A DNA stretch of 64,000 nt. It comes from CALBZE01 sp036381255 (GTDB lineage Bacteria > Gemmatimonadota > Gemmatimonadetes > Longimicrobiales > RSA9). The stretch lies in contig DASVDG010000114.1 in NCBI GenBank assembly GCA_036381255.1, forward strand, positions 1 through 64,000. Direction: 5' to 3'. Below, piece after piece: positions 48,457 to 57,623 of this stretch. Made by a program: the position numbers and the translations under genes. The notes below the pieces were generated by a model, which made no database searches, was not told the origin of the DNA, and worked only from the letters and a program-made list of their open reading frames with translations. Positions within the stretch are counted from its first letter, which is position 1. The number at the start of each line of letters is the position of its first letter.

Positions 48457-49356
48457 GTGGATCCGTTCACTCTCCGATCGATCGTCGCGGGGACCGATCT
48501 CAGCGAGCGGTCCGACGACGCGCTGCGTGCCGCGGCGGCGATCGCGGAGCTGACCGACGCCGCGTTGCACGTGCTGCACGCGTACGAGCTCGAGGCGGTC
48601 CGGGGCGGGCCGGGCGGCGCGCCGGCGACGTTCCCGGAGCGGGTCACGGAAGCGGAGCGTGCGCTGGAGGACCAGGTTCGTCGGGTCGTCCCCGGGTCGT
48701 TGCGGGTCGCGAGCCAGCGCGTGGAGGTGTACCTGCCGTACAAGGCGATCCTGGAGGAGGCGCAGCGGGTGTCGGCGGACCTGATCGTGCTGGGCCGGCA
48801 CCGGGGCGGCGAGCCGCGGGCGATCCTGGGGACCACGGCCGATCACGTGGTCCGGGAGTCGACGGTACCGTGTCTCGTGGTGCCGGGCGCGCTGCGGCTT
48901 CCGCTGCGGGCCGTGCTCGTCCCGCTGGATCCGTCGAAGCCGGCCCCCGGCGTGGCGCGGCTCGCGCTGTCGTGGGCCTCGGCGCTGGGCGCCGGCGCGG
49001 CCTCGCGGCCGGGCACGGAGGTGCACATGACCATGGTCCTGCCCGAGTCGATGGCGCTGGCGCCCGGGTTGGAGGACACGGTGCGCGCGGCCGTCGAGGA
49101 GGAGCTCGCGACGGCCGCCGGCCCCGGCGCCTTCCCCGCCGGCGTCGGCGTTCGTTGGGTCTCGCTCCGCAACGATTCGCCGGCGCGCGGGATCCTGCGT
49201 TACGCGGAGGAGGTCGACGCGGACCTCGTGGTCATGGGCACGAGCGCGCCCGGCGCCGTGCGTCGGGCGATCCTGGGGAGCGTCGCATCGGCGGTCGCGA
49301 AGAGCGCCCGCGCTCCGGTGCTCCTCGTGCCGCTGGGGCAGGTGCAGGGCGCGTGA
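48457..49356 (+). CDS. Universal stress protein, tandem UspA domains
   Basis: 299 residues, the only convincing plus-strand gene here. Two Usp folds: residues 1-145 (IVAGTDLSERSDDALRAAAA, LIVLGRHRGGEPRAILG) and 150-299 (VLVPLDPSKPAPG, VMGTSAPGAVRRAILGS). The second half keeps the ATP-binding G-x2-G-x9-G(S/T) pattern best. The GTG at 48457 has GAGGGGG upstream; an open frame to 48226 is not conserved. Role in stress or nucleotide sensing is inferred from family. Confidence 0.92.
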   Translation: MDPFTLRSIVAGTDLSERSDDALRAAAAIAELTDAALHVLHAYELEAVRGGPGGAPATFPERVTEAERALEDQVRRVVPGSLRVASQRVEVYLPYKAILEEAQRVSADLIVLGRHRGGEPRAILGTTADHVVRESTVPCLVVPGALRLPLRAVLVPLDPSKPAPGVARLALSWASALGAGAASRPGTEVHMTMVLPESMALAPGLEDTVRAAVEEELATAAGPGAFPAGVGVRWVSLRNDSPARGILRYAEEVDADLVVMGTSAPGAVRRAILGSVASAVAKSARAPVLLVPLGQVQGA

Positions 49357-49460
49357 GGGGGTGCGAGCGTTGGCCGACCCGACGAGTGGCTCAGCACACG
49401 TGCGGCGCGGGCGGGGGTACCCGGGCGGTCGCGGGGACCGGCCGCCGGGGTTGAAGACGA

Positions 49461-49504
49461 TGAAGGCGGAGCCCCCGACTTCGCGCCGAGGGGCTCCGCC
49501 TTCA
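49461..49504 (+). terminator. uspA terminator hairpin
   Basis: 15-bp perfect stem TGAAGGCGGAGCCCC with its complement (49461-49475 and 49490-49504), 14-base loop, about 100 bp after uspA. It is followed by TTCCC on the plus strand and AT-poor sequence, and could act in both directions. Confidence 0.65.
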
Positions 49505-49551
49505 TTCCCACCGTCATGCCCACGCGCAGATCGCGACGGGCAAAACCCCAG

Positions 49552-49623
49552 AGGCCCCGGGCGGATTCGAACCGCCGAATAGAGGTTTTGCAGACCTCCG
49601 CCTTACCACTTGGCTACGGGGCC
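49552..49623 (-). tRNA. tRNA-Cys (anticodon GCA)
   Basis: 72 nt. Acceptor GGCCCCG/CGGGGCC, anticodon stem GAGGT/ACCTC around loop CTGCAAA, T arm GGCGGTTCGAATCCGCC, discriminator T as expected for Cys. CCA is not encoded. Confidence 0.95.
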
Positions 49624-49628
49624 AAAGA

Positions 49629-49651
49629 AAAGGCGAGTCGAACTCGCCTTT
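49629..49651. other. Hairpin between tRNA-Gly and tRNA-Cys
   Basis: 10-bp stem AAAGGCGAGT/ACTCGCCTTT with a three-base loop, lying exactly between the two tRNA genes. It could be a processing element or a weak terminator (TTTTCTTT follows on the minus strand). Confidence 0.5.
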
Positions 49652-49655
49652 CCAG

Positions 49656-49728
49656 AGCGGGAAACCGGACTCGAACCGGCGACCTTCTGCATGGCAAGCA
49701 GACGCTCTACCAACTGAGCTATTCCCGC
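49656..49728 (-). tRNA. tRNA-Gly (anticodon GCC)
   Basis: 73 nt. Acceptor GCGGGAA/TTCCCGC, D arm AGCTCAGTTGGTAGAGC, anticodon stem TCTGC/GCAGA around TTGCCAT, T arm GCCGGTTCGAGTCCGGT. CCA is not encoded. Transcribed before tRNA-Cys. Confidence 0.95.
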
Positions 49729-49742
49729 GTTCCGGAGACTGA

Positions 49743-49771
49743 ATTTTAACGATTTCTCGACCCCGAGTCAA
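49743..49771 (-). promoter_or_regulatory. tRNA-Gly/tRNA-Cys promoter
   Basis: TTGACT (49766-49771), 17-bp spacer, TAAAAT (49743-49748) on the minus strand. The -35 overlaps the stop codon of the hybrid kinase gene. Confidence 0.8.
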
Positions 49772-52284
49772 CCGTTGGGCGTCCCACGCGAGGTGGAGGC
49801 ACCGCCCGCCCTCGAGCCGTCGAGGACCGCGCGGACCTTGCGTCCGAGCGCCTCCGGCGAGAACGGCTTCTGAAGGAACGACATCCCCTCGTCCAGCACG
49901 CCGTGGTGCACGATGGCGTCGTCGGTATAGCCGGACATGTAGAGGACGCGGAGTTCGTCGCGCGTCGAGGCGAGCTGCTCGGCGAGCTGTCGTCCGCCGG
50001 CGCCGGGCATGACGACGTCGGTGATGAGCAGCTCGATCGGGCCAGAGTGCGCGGCGCTGATCGCGAGCGCGGCCTCGCCGGACTCGGCCTCCAGGACGGA
50101 GTAGCCGAGGGAGGCGAGCGCTTCGCGCACGAGCTTGCGAACGACGGCATCGTCCTCCACGAGGAGGACCGTCTCGGTGCCGCGGGGGGTGTCCTCCTCG
50201 GCGACGTCGCTCCCGATGCCGACGGCGTTCCGTTCGACCTCGGGGAAGAAGACCTTGAAGGTCGTGCCGGCGCCCGGCTCGCTGTAGGTCTGGATGCTGC
50301 CGCCGCACTGGGTGACGATCCCGTAGACCGTCGACAGCCCGAGACCGGTGCCCTTGCCCGCCTCCTTCGTGGTGAAGAACGGCTCGAAGATCTGGGCCTG
50401 CACCTCCGGGCTCATCCCGATGCCGTTGTCGCTGACGGCCAGCATGACGTAGCGACCCGGTTGGAGGTCGGCGTGGGAGTGGGCGTAGTCGTCCCCGAGT
50501 GTGACCCGCTTGGTCTCCACGAGGATCTCGCCCCCGCCGGGCATTGCGTCGCGCGCGTTCACCACGAGGTTGATCACCACCTGTTCGATCTGGCTGGGGT
50601 CCGCGAGCACGGCGCCGATCGACTCGTCGAGGGCGAGCTGCAGCATGACCTCCTCGGTGATCAGCCGGCGAAGCATGTTGGCCAGGTTGCGGATCACGTC
50701 GTTCAGGTCCAGGTGGCGCGGGTTCACGACCTGTTTGCGGCTGAAGGCGAGGAGCTGGCGCGTGAGCGCGGCGCCGCGATGGCCGGCCGTCTGGATCTCC
50801 TCGACCATCTCCCGCAGCCGGGCGTCGTCGCCGACCTCGCCGAGGAGGAAGGAGGCGTAGCCCTGGACCGTGAGGAGGATGTTGTTGAAGTCGTGGGCCA
50901 CGCCCCCGGCCAGGCGCCCGACCGCCTCCAGCTTCTGCGCGTGTCGGAACTGCTCCTCGAGCCGCTTCCGGTCCGTGATGTCGGAGAGCATGGCGACGCC
51001 GCCGGTCACGCGCCCGTCGGCGTCGCGGAGCGGGCCCGCGGCGATGGCCACCTGGATCCGGCGGCCGTCGCGCCGGCGCCGTTCCGCCTCCACGAGCGAG
51101 ATCGACTCGCCGGCGAAGATGCGCTCCAGGAGGTCGCGGCTTTGCTCGGCTTCTTCCGGCGGGACGAACGGCAGCGGTTGACCCAGGACCTCCTCCGCCG
51201 ACCAGCCGAAGATTCGTTCGGCCGCGGCGTTCCAGCGGGTGATGCGGCCCTCCCGGTCCATGGCGAAGGTCGCGACCGGAGCGGTTTCGAACAGCGTCTC
51301 GAGGAACGCGATCGCTTCGCGCAGCGCCTCCTCCGCCGCGTGGCGCTCGGTCACGTCGCGGAGCACCGCCAGCCCGAGCGCCTCTTCGTCGACCGGCGTG
51401 AGGGAGAGCGAGACCGTGCACCAGACGACATCGCCGTCGCCGGTCCTGAAGCGCAGGTCCTCGAGCCGGGAGCGCCGGCCTTGCGCGAGCCGGTCGAGCG
51501 CCTCCTGGAGCTGGGCGGCGTCCTCCGGCGCGGCCAGTGCGACGAGCGACTCCCCCGTCAACGCCGCGTCGTTCCGCCCCAGGATCGCGCTGGCGCTGGC
51601 GTTCGCCTCCACGATCCGGCCGCGCGCGTCGAGGACCAGGATCGCGTCGTGCGCGTGGTGCATCAGCGCGCGGTACTTCTCCTCGGAGAGGCGCGCCTCG
51701 CGCTCCATCCGCCGTGCGTACGCCTCCAGTTGCGCGTGGGCGTCCGCGAGATCGTCCTGGCTCCGGCGCAGCGCCTTGTTCGTCCGCACCATGTCCTCGA
51801 TGCTCGACAGCAGCAGGTCGACGATCTGCTCGCGGTCGGACGTGATCGAGAGCGTGCGGTCCAGGAACCGGATCGTCACGCCGAGGCTGGTCTTCGACCC
51901 CTGCCGGAGCGCCCGGTTGTCGAGCACGTGCCGGATGCGCGCCAGGAGCGGCCCCGCCTCGTACGGCTTCGTGATGTAGTTGTCCGCGCCGCACTCCAGC
52001 CCCTTGACGATGTCCATCGGGTCGGCCAGCGACGTGAGCAGCACGACGGGGATCCCGCCCAGCTCCGGCCGCGCCTTGATGCGGCGACACAACTCGTACC
52101 CATCGATGCCGGGCATCAGGACGTCGGTCAGGATCAGATCCGGCGGCGCTTCCGTCTCGAGCATGCGAAGCGCTTCCTCGCCCGATGTGGCGACCCCCGT
52201 CTCGTAGCCGGCATCCGTCAGTAGCGAGCGGAGCTCCTCGGCCTGCGTCGCGCTGTCCTCGATGACCAGGATCCGAATGCTCAT
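49768..52284 (-). CDS. Hybrid sensor histidine kinase with N- and C-terminal receivers
   Basis: 838 residues, no membrane segment, so cytoplasmic. Rough domain order: receiver 3-120 (IRILVIEDSATQ, phospho-Asp54 in LILTDVLMPGIDG), coiled coil 150-205, PAS 205-325, PAS 330-450 (VATFAMDREGRITRWNAAAE), histidine kinase with the H-box AGGVAHDFNNILL, N-box NLVVNARDAMPGG, G boxes DNGIGM and KGTGLGLSTVYG, then a C-terminal receiver (LLITDVVMPGAGGRQL) to the end. The ATG overlaps the cheB stop as ATGA, so it belongs to the chemosensory operon and probably feeds or reads its output. Confidence 0.93.
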   Translation of the reverse strand: MSIRILVIEDSATQAEELRSLLTDAGYETGVATSGEEALRMLETEAPPDLILTDVLMPGIDGYELCRRIKARPELGGIPVVLLTSLADPMDIVKGLECGADNYITKPYEAGPLLARIRHVLDNRALRQGSKTSLGVTIRFLDRTLSITSDREQIVDLLLSSIEDMVRTNKALRRSQDDLADAHAQLEAYARRMEREARLSEEKYRALMHHAHDAILVLDARGRIVEANASASAILGRNDAALTGESLVALAAPEDAAQLQEALDRLAQGRRSRLEDLRFRTGDGDVVWCTVSLSLTPVDEEALGLAVLRDVTERHAAEEALREAIAFLETLFETAPVATFAMDREGRITRWNAAAERIFGWSAEEVLGQPLPFVPPEEAEQSRDLLERIFAGESISLVEAERRRRDGRRIQVAIAAGPLRDADGRVTGGVAMLSDITDRKRLEEQFRHAQKLEAVGRLAGGVAHDFNNILLTVQGYASFLLGEVGDDARLREMVEEIQTAGHRGAALTRQLLAFSRKQVVNPRHLDLNDVIRNLANMLRRLITEEVMLQLALDESIGAVLADPSQIEQVVINLVVNARDAMPGGGEILVETKRVTLGDDYAHSHADLQPGRYVMLAVSDNGIGMSPEVQAQIFEPFFTTKEAGKGTGLGLSTVYGIVTQCGGSIQTYSEPGAGTTFKVFFPEVERNAVGIGSDVAEEDTPRGTETVLLVEDDAVVRKLVREALASLGYSVLEAESGEAALAISAAHSGPIELLITDVVMPGAGGRQLAEQLASTRDELRVLYMSGYTDDAIVHHGVLDEGMSFLQKPFSPEALGRKVRAVLDGSRAGGASTSRGTPNG

Positions 52285-53360
52285 CCGTTCAACCTCCCGA
52301 AGCGGTCGACCAGCGTGGCTACGATGGCGTCGATCGGCAGGACGGCATCCACGACCCCGGACCGCACCGCCTCGCCCGCCATGCCGTATACGACGGAAGA
52401 TTCCCGGTCTTGCGCCAGGACCATCCCGCCGCCGTCGCGGACCGCGCGCAGCCCCTGGACGCCGTCGCGCCCCATCCCGGTCAGCACGACGGCGGTCGCG
52501 GCGGCGCCGTAGACCTCGGCGACGGATTCGAAGAGCGCGGTCGCCGAGGGACGGAACCCATCGATCGGCGGGCCGTCGTCGAGGACCACGCGGCCGCCGG
52601 CGCTCACGCGCAGGTGGCGGTCCTCCGGGGCGAGGTGGACCACGCCGGGCGCGAGCCGTCGGCCGTTCTCCGCGATCGTCACCGGCAGCGCGCTCGCCGC
52701 GGCGATGAACGATTCGAGGGGGCGAATGAAGCCCCGGGCCATGTGCTGTACCACGGCGACCGGGACCGGCAGATCCGCGGGGAGCGCCCCCAGCAGCCGT
52801 CGCAGCGCCGTCGGGCCGCCGGTCGACGCCGCCACGGCGACGATCCCCGCCCGTGCGGGCCGCGGCGGCGGCTCCGATCGCGTCGGCACCGGCGCGGCCG
52901 ACGCCGACGCCGTCGCGTGCGCGGGAACGGGCCCGGCCAACGCGCCGCGCCGCCGCACGACCTTCACGTCCGCGAGCGCCCGCGTCAGCTCCAGGAGCTG
53001 ACGCCGGTCGTCCTCGAATCGCGGGCTCGCGGGATCGTCCGGTTTGGCGATCACCATGAGCGCGCCGGCGTGCATGGCGGCGAGCGACCGCTCGGCCGCA
53101 TCGCGGCTCGCGCTCGATGTCACGATCAGGATCGGCGTCGGCCGCCGGGCCATGATGCGACGGGTCGCCTCCAGCCCGTCCATCTCCGGCATGTGGACGT
53201 CCATCACGATGATGTCCGGCGTGAGGCGGAGCGTGAGCTCCAGCGCCTCGACGCCCGTCCGCGCCTCGCCCACGACGACGAGCGCCGGGTCGCTCGCCAG
53301 AACGGTGACGAGGAGGTGTCGGCACGTCGCCGAATCGTCGACTACCAGGACGCGCGTCAC
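52281..53360 (-). CDS. cheB: Chemotaxis response regulator protein-glutamate methylesterase
   Basis: Removes methyl groups from receptors. 359 residues. N-terminal receiver (VLVVDDSATCRHLLVTVLA, IIVMDVHMPEMDGLEATRR). A linker rich in Ala/Pro leads to the esterase with serine in VAASTGGPTALRRLL, histidine in VVQHMARGFIRPLE and aspartate in GMGRDGVQGLRAV, the expected triad. The start is the GTG 53360 (TRVLVVDDSA). It pairs with cheR at 57624-59009 for adaptation. Five bases separate it from cheA. Confidence 0.95.
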   Translation of the reverse strand: MTRVLVVDDSATCRHLLVTVLASDPALVVVGEARTGVEALELTLRLTPDIIVMDVHMPEMDGLEATRRIMARRPTPILIVTSSASRDAAERSLAAMHAGALMVIAKPDDPASPRFEDDRRQLLELTRALADVKVVRRRGALAGPVPAHATASASAAPVPTRSEPPPRPARAGIVAVAASTGGPTALRRLLGALPADLPVPVAVVQHMARGFIRPLESFIAAASALPVTIAENGRRLAPGVVHLAPEDRHLRVSAGGRVVLDDGPPIDGFRPSATALFESVAEVYGAAATAVVLTGMGRDGVQGLRAVRDGGGMVLAQDRESSVVYGMAGEAVRSGVVDAVLPIDAIVATLVDRFGRLNG

Positions 53361-53364
53361 GGCA

Positions 53365-55584
53365 TCACCGTTCGGCGAGGATGTCGCGAATCGTGGCCAG
53401 GAACTCCGCCCGTTCGAAGCCGGACTTGCCCAGGTACGCGTCGGCGCCGGCCTCGAGTCCGCGCCGTCGCTGCTCCGGCGCCTCCAGCGCCGTGACCAGC
53501 ACGACGGGGAGCGCGGCGAGCCGATCGTCCGCGCGGATCGCCCGGCAGAGCGCGAAGCCGTCCATGCGCGGCATCTCGACGTCCGCGACGACGAGGTCGA
53601 ACGCCTCGCCGCGGAGCCGCCGCAGCGCCTCGTCGCCATCGGCCGCGGCGACCACGTCGTACCCCGCGGTCTGGAGGATGCCGACCTCGAGCGTGCGTGC
53701 GGTGATCGAGTCGTCGACCACGAGGATGCGGCGTCGCGCCCGCGCCGGCATCGCCCCGCCTTCCAGCAGCGCGTCGTCCCCCGCTGCGGCCCGTTCGAGT
53801 CCTCGCGCCGCGACCCGCGACGCGTCCAGCACCAGGGCGATCCGGTTCGTGCCCAGCACGGCGCAGCCGGTCGCCAGCCCCCGGGCGCGCCGCCCCAACG
53901 GGCGCACGGCCAGCGTGTCGTCGCCTTCGACGCGGTCCACCGCCAGCGCGATGCGAGCGCCGGGCACGGCGACGATCACCGCGTGGCTCGATGCCGCGGC
54001 GGGATCGCCGAAGCCCGGGCCCAGGACGGCGGCGAGCGGGACCACGGGCACGAGGCCATCGGGCGCCGGCACCATGGTCCGCCCGCCGCTGCGCCGCAGA
54101 TCGGCCGGCCGGATCCGGATCACGCGTTCGATGGCGTCGAGCGGGAGGGCCACAGACCGCCCGCCCACCTCCACCTGCAGCGCCCGCACGGTGGCCAGGC
54201 TGACCGGGCAGTCCAGCAGGAACGTCGTGCCCGCGCCGCTCTGCCAGCGCACGTCGACCCGGCCGCCGACGCGTTCCATCGCGGCGCGGACGGCGTCCAG
54301 GCCGACGCCGCGCCCCGAAATGGCCGTCGCCTCCGGCGCGGTGGACAGCCCGCCGCGAAAAAGCGCGCGGACCTGGTCTTCCTCAGCGTCCGGGATCTCG
54401 ACGCCGCGGCGCGCGAGCTGCCGCTGGATCGCGGCCATGTCGAGGCCTCGGCCGTCGTCGATCACCGCCACCTCGATGCGCTCGCCGCGAATCGTCGCCG
54501 CGACCCGCACGGTCCCGACGCCGTCCTTCCCCGCCCGCTCCCGCTCCGCCTTCGGCTCGATGCCGTGGTCCACCGCGTTGCGCACCAGGTGCAGCAGTGC
54601 CTCGCGGATCGCGTCGAGCACGCCACGGTCCGCCTCGACCTCGTTGCCGCCGATCTCCAGCCGGACCTCCTTGTCCGCTCCGGCGGCGAGGTCACGGACG
54701 GTCCGCGGCAGCGCCGCGCAGGCGTCTCTGAACGGCCGCATGCGCAGTCGCCGCACGCCGTCCGTGATGTCGTCCGCCGCGCGGGATACGCCGCGCGCGT
54801 CGCGTCGCGTTTCCGCCGTCAGTCGGTCGGCCGCGGCGAGGAGCGCGCGCAACTGCCCGTCCACGCCGGCCACCGAGCGCGCCACTTCGGCGGGCACGTC
54901 CGCCTTCGCCAGCGCGGCGCGCACGCGGGGCGCCTGTCGCCGCCAGTCCGCCGCCCAACGGGCGGACAGCTCTCGCAGCTCCTCGATCGCACGCGCGTGC
55001 TCGGCCACCCGGCTGCGGGCCGCGAGCAGGCGGCCGCCGGCCGCCGCGAGGCGGTCCAGCCGCTCGACCGGGACCCGTACGGCGAGGGCTTCGCCGCCCG
55101 GACGTGGGGCTTCGGGCGACTCCTCCGCGCCCACCCGCTGGACGTCGACCGCGCCCTGCGCCATCGCGGCCGCCGCGTCGGAGCCCGCCGCGTCGGCCGG
55201 AGTGCGCCGGAACGCCGCGGTCAGCCTCGCCAGCGCCGCCGAATCGACGGCGCCCGCCTTGCGGAGCGCCTTCCCCGCCGTCTCGATCGCATCGACCGCC
55301 GCGAAGTGGAGCGGCATCTGCGACGGGTCGAGCGCCGCCCGGCCTTCACGGAGCTCGACCAGCACCTCCTCCCACGCGTGGCAGAGCGCTTCGAGCGGCC
55401 GCACGCCCGCGGCCCGGGCCGCGCCCTTCAGCGTGTGTACGCTCCGGAACAGCGAGCGCAGCCGCTCGCCGTCGCCCGGCGCCTTCTCGAGCGCCAGGAG
55501 ATCGGCGTTCATGGACCCGACGTGCTCCTCGATCTCTCCGGTGAAGAGCCGGAGGAGCCGGCCGCTCAGGTCCTCCCGGTTCAT
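53365..55584 (-). CDS. cheA: Hybrid chemotaxis kinase CheA with C-terminal receiver
   Basis: 739 residues. P1/Hpt domain with the phosphohistidine His50 in SVHTLKGAARAAG; no clear P2 CheY-binding domain; dimerisation region at about 165-270; HATPase with LLHLVRNAVDHGIEPKAE, VIDDGRGLDMAAI and GRGVGLDAVRAAMER; CheW-like P5 (RALQVEVGGRSVALPLD); receiver at about 615-735 (ILVVDDSITARTLEVGI, LVVADVEMPRMDGFAL). CheA-receiver fusions such as FrzE are typical of chemosensory systems that do not drive flagella. The missing P2 fits phosphotransfer to the attached receiver. Confidence 0.94.
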   Translation of the reverse strand: MNREDLSGRLLRLFTGEIEEHVGSMNADLLALEKAPGDGERLRSLFRSVHTLKGAARAAGVRPLEALCHAWEEVLVELREGRAALDPSQMPLHFAAVDAIETAGKALRKAGAVDSAALARLTAAFRRTPADAAGSDAAAAMAQGAVDVQRVGAEESPEAPRPGGEALAVRVPVERLDRLAAAGGRLLAARSRVAEHARAIEELRELSARWAADWRRQAPRVRAALAKADVPAEVARSVAGVDGQLRALLAAADRLTAETRRDARGVSRAADDITDGVRRLRMRPFRDACAALPRTVRDLAAGADKEVRLEIGGNEVEADRGVLDAIREALLHLVRNAVDHGIEPKAERERAGKDGVGTVRVAATIRGERIEVAVIDDGRGLDMAAIQRQLARRGVEIPDAEEDQVRALFRGGLSTAPEATAISGRGVGLDAVRAAMERVGGRVDVRWQSGAGTTFLLDCPVSLATVRALQVEVGGRSVALPLDAIERVIRIRPADLRRSGGRTMVPAPDGLVPVVPLAAVLGPGFGDPAAASSHAVIVAVPGARIALAVDRVEGDDTLAVRPLGRRARGLATGCAVLGTNRIALVLDASRVAARGLERAAAGDDALLEGGAMPARARRRILVVDDSITARTLEVGILQTAGYDVVAAADGDEALRRLRGEAFDLVVADVEMPRMDGFALCRAIRADDRLAALPVVLVTALEAPEQRRRGLEAGADAYLGKSGFERAEFLATIRDILAER

Positions 55585-57077
55585 CTCCGCCCGCGCAGCG
55601 GCCGCACGCCCGTCCGCTCGCCGCCGACCAACTCGAGCAGACGCCCGCCCAGCTCGTTCAGATCCTCCGCCGCGCGTTCGGCCTGCCGCACCGAAGCCAG
55701 GTTCTGCTGCGTGGCCTCCTCGATCCCGCTGATCGCCTCCCGGATCTGGCCCATCCCCGCGGCCTGTTGCCCCGCGGATGCCACGATCTGGGCGGCGCTG
55801 CGCGAGGCCTCCGCGAGCGCGTCCGCCAGCGCCCCGATCGTCTCGCCCGCCTCCGTGACCTGCGCCACGCCCGCGGCGACGCGTTTGGTCCCCTCCTCCG
55901 TCGTCATCACCGCCGCGCCCGTCGCCCGCTGAATCTCGCCGAGGATCTCCCGCACCCGGACCGTGGCCTTGCGCGATTGATCGGCCAGTTCGCGCACCTC
56001 GCTCGCGACCACCGCGAAGCCCCGCCCGTGCTCGCCCGCCCGCGCCGCCTCGATCGCCGCGTTCAACGCGAGCAGATGCGTCTGCTCCGCGATGTCGTCG
56101 ACCGTCGCGATGATGTCGCCGATCGCGTGCGCCTGCTGCGCCAGCTCCAGGATGCTGTCCGCGATCGACTGGACCCGGTCGCTCAGCTCGCCCATCGTCG
56201 CGACCGACGATTCGACCGCCGCACGACCCGCCTCGCCCACGCGGAACGCGTTCTGGGCCGATTCCGCCACCGCCTTCGCCCGCTGCGCCGCCTGCTCCGC
56301 CGTCTGCGCCACCTCCTCGACCGTGGCGACGGTATCGCTCACCGCGGTCGACGACTGGCTCGCCGCCGAAGCCTGCTGGGCCGTCGCCGCCAGGATCTCC
56401 GCCGCGCTCGACGCGATCACCGCCGCCGACTCCCGCAGCGGATCGTTCACCGCCCGCGTCAGGTAACGCGCCCCCGCGTAGCCGGCCAGCAGCGCCAGCA
56501 AGCCGCCGCCCAGCAGCAGGAGCTGCATCCGCTTCGCTTCGGCGTTCGCCTGCGCCGTGATCTCCCGGGTGCGGCGTTCCGCCGTCTGGATGCCGCGAGC
56601 CACCGTCCGGCCGAGGCTCGCGCCGACGTCGATCGAGCGCCGGGTCGCATCGATCATCTCATTGCCGCGGCCCCCGGCCCGCGCCGCGATCGCCGCCCGC
56701 GAGACCTCGTCCCACTCCTCCAGAAGGCTCAGTGCCTCCTCCCACAGCGCCCGCGATTCCACGGACCGGGCGGAGTCCCGGAGTTGCCGGAGCTGTCGCC
56801 GCGCCACTTCCACCGCGGCGTCCCGCTGCTTGAGGTCCTCATCCTCCCGTTCGATCAGGTACCGGAGGAACGCCTCGGCTGCGGTACGGACGCTACCCTC
56901 CGCCGCGAACGCCGGCGCCAGCACCTCCCGCTCGTGCGCGAGCGCCTCGTTCTTCCCGGCGGTCGCGCCCCGCAGCGCCACGATCCCCGTCGCCGTCACA
57001 CCGACCAGCAGCACCAGCCCCAGCGCGAAGCCCGCGACGATCCGACGCTTGATCGTCCAGAATGTGGCTCTTGTCAT
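55581..57077 (-). CDS. Methyl-accepting chemotaxis protein
   Basis: 498 residues. First membrane helix at about 12-36 (RRIVAGFALGLVLLVGVTA), an extracytoplasmic helical region 37-185, second helix at about 188-210 (LLLLGGGLLALLAGYAGA). The long cytoplasmic coiled coil carries the highly conserved tip QTHLLALNAAIEAARAG, with EHGRGFAVVASEVREL. No clear HAMP follows the second helix. The sensory part is a simple helical bundle, so the ligand is unknown. The stop overlaps the cheA ATG. Confidence 0.93.
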   Translation of the reverse strand: MTRATFWTIKRRIVAGFALGLVLLVGVTATGIVALRGATAGKNEALAHEREVLAPAFAAEGSVRTAAEAFLRYLIEREDEDLKQRDAAVEVARRQLRQLRDSARSVESRALWEEALSLLEEWDEVSRAAIAARAGGRGNEMIDATRRSIDVGASLGRTVARGIQTAERRTREITAQANAEAKRMQLLLLGGGLLALLAGYAGARYLTRAVNDPLRESAAVIASSAAEILAATAQQASAASQSSTAVSDTVATVEEVAQTAEQAAQRAKAVAESAQNAFRVGEAGRAAVESSVATMGELSDRVQSIADSILELAQQAHAIGDIIATVDDIAEQTHLLALNAAIEAARAGEHGRGFAVVASEVRELADQSRKATVRVREILGEIQRATGAAVMTTEEGTKRVAAGVAQVTEAGETIGALADALAEASRSAAQIVASAGQQAAGMGQIREAISGIEEATQQNLASVRQAERAAEDLNELGGRLLELVGGERTGVRPLRGRR

Positions 57078-57622
57078 GTCACCCGATGTTCGAGGTCCCT
57101 CCCGTCGACGACGACCACCCCATCATCGACGAGGCCGAGGATCCGTTCGGCTGCGCCTTCCGGCGGCGGCCGCACGCCGTCCGGCCCGTCCAGCGCGTAG
57201 CGCCGGACGCCGATCAGCTCGTCGGCGGCGATGCCGACGCGCTCGCGCCCGCCCACCACGACGACCCATTCGCCGGGCGCCCCCGTGATGCGATCGAGGC
57301 CGAGCAGCGCCCCGAGGTCGATCACGTCGATCAGCTCGCCCCGGTGCAGCGTGACCCCGATGATCGGACCCTCCGCGCCCGGGAGCGGCGCCACCTCCGC
57401 CGGCCGGGCCACGGCGGTCAACCAGCGTAGCGCCATGGCGTAGACTTCGCGTCCGGCCCGGAACAGCAGGAACTCCTCGTCGTCGGCCCGCTCGGCGACG
57501 GCCGGCGCCGCCGCGAGCGCCCGCGCGCGCGCCTCCAGCACCCGCCGCGCCTCGTCCGAGCTCCGCGACGCTTCCTGCACTCGCACCGCCCCGCGCCGCT
57601 CCGTCCCGCGCCCCCTGCCCAC
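57074..57622 (-). CDS. CheW-like coupling protein
   Basis: 182 residues. N-terminal helical extension of about 50 residues, then the CheW fold: EFLLFRAGREVYAMALRWL, GAEGPIIGVTLHRGELIDVI, DLGALLGLDRI and VVVVGGRERVGIAADELIG. Couples the receptor to CheA. The GTG 57622 directly follows the cheR stop and its end overlaps the MCP start. Confidence 0.88.
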   Translation of the reverse strand: MGRGRGTERRGAVRVQEASRSSDEARRVLEARARALAAAPAVAERADDEEFLLFRAGREVYAMALRWLTAVARPAEVAPLPGAEGPIIGVTLHRGELIDVIDLGALLGLDRITGAPGEWVVVVGGRERVGIAADELIGVRRYALDGPDGVRPPPEGAAERILGLVDDGVVVVDGRDLEHRVT

Positions 57623-57623
57623 G

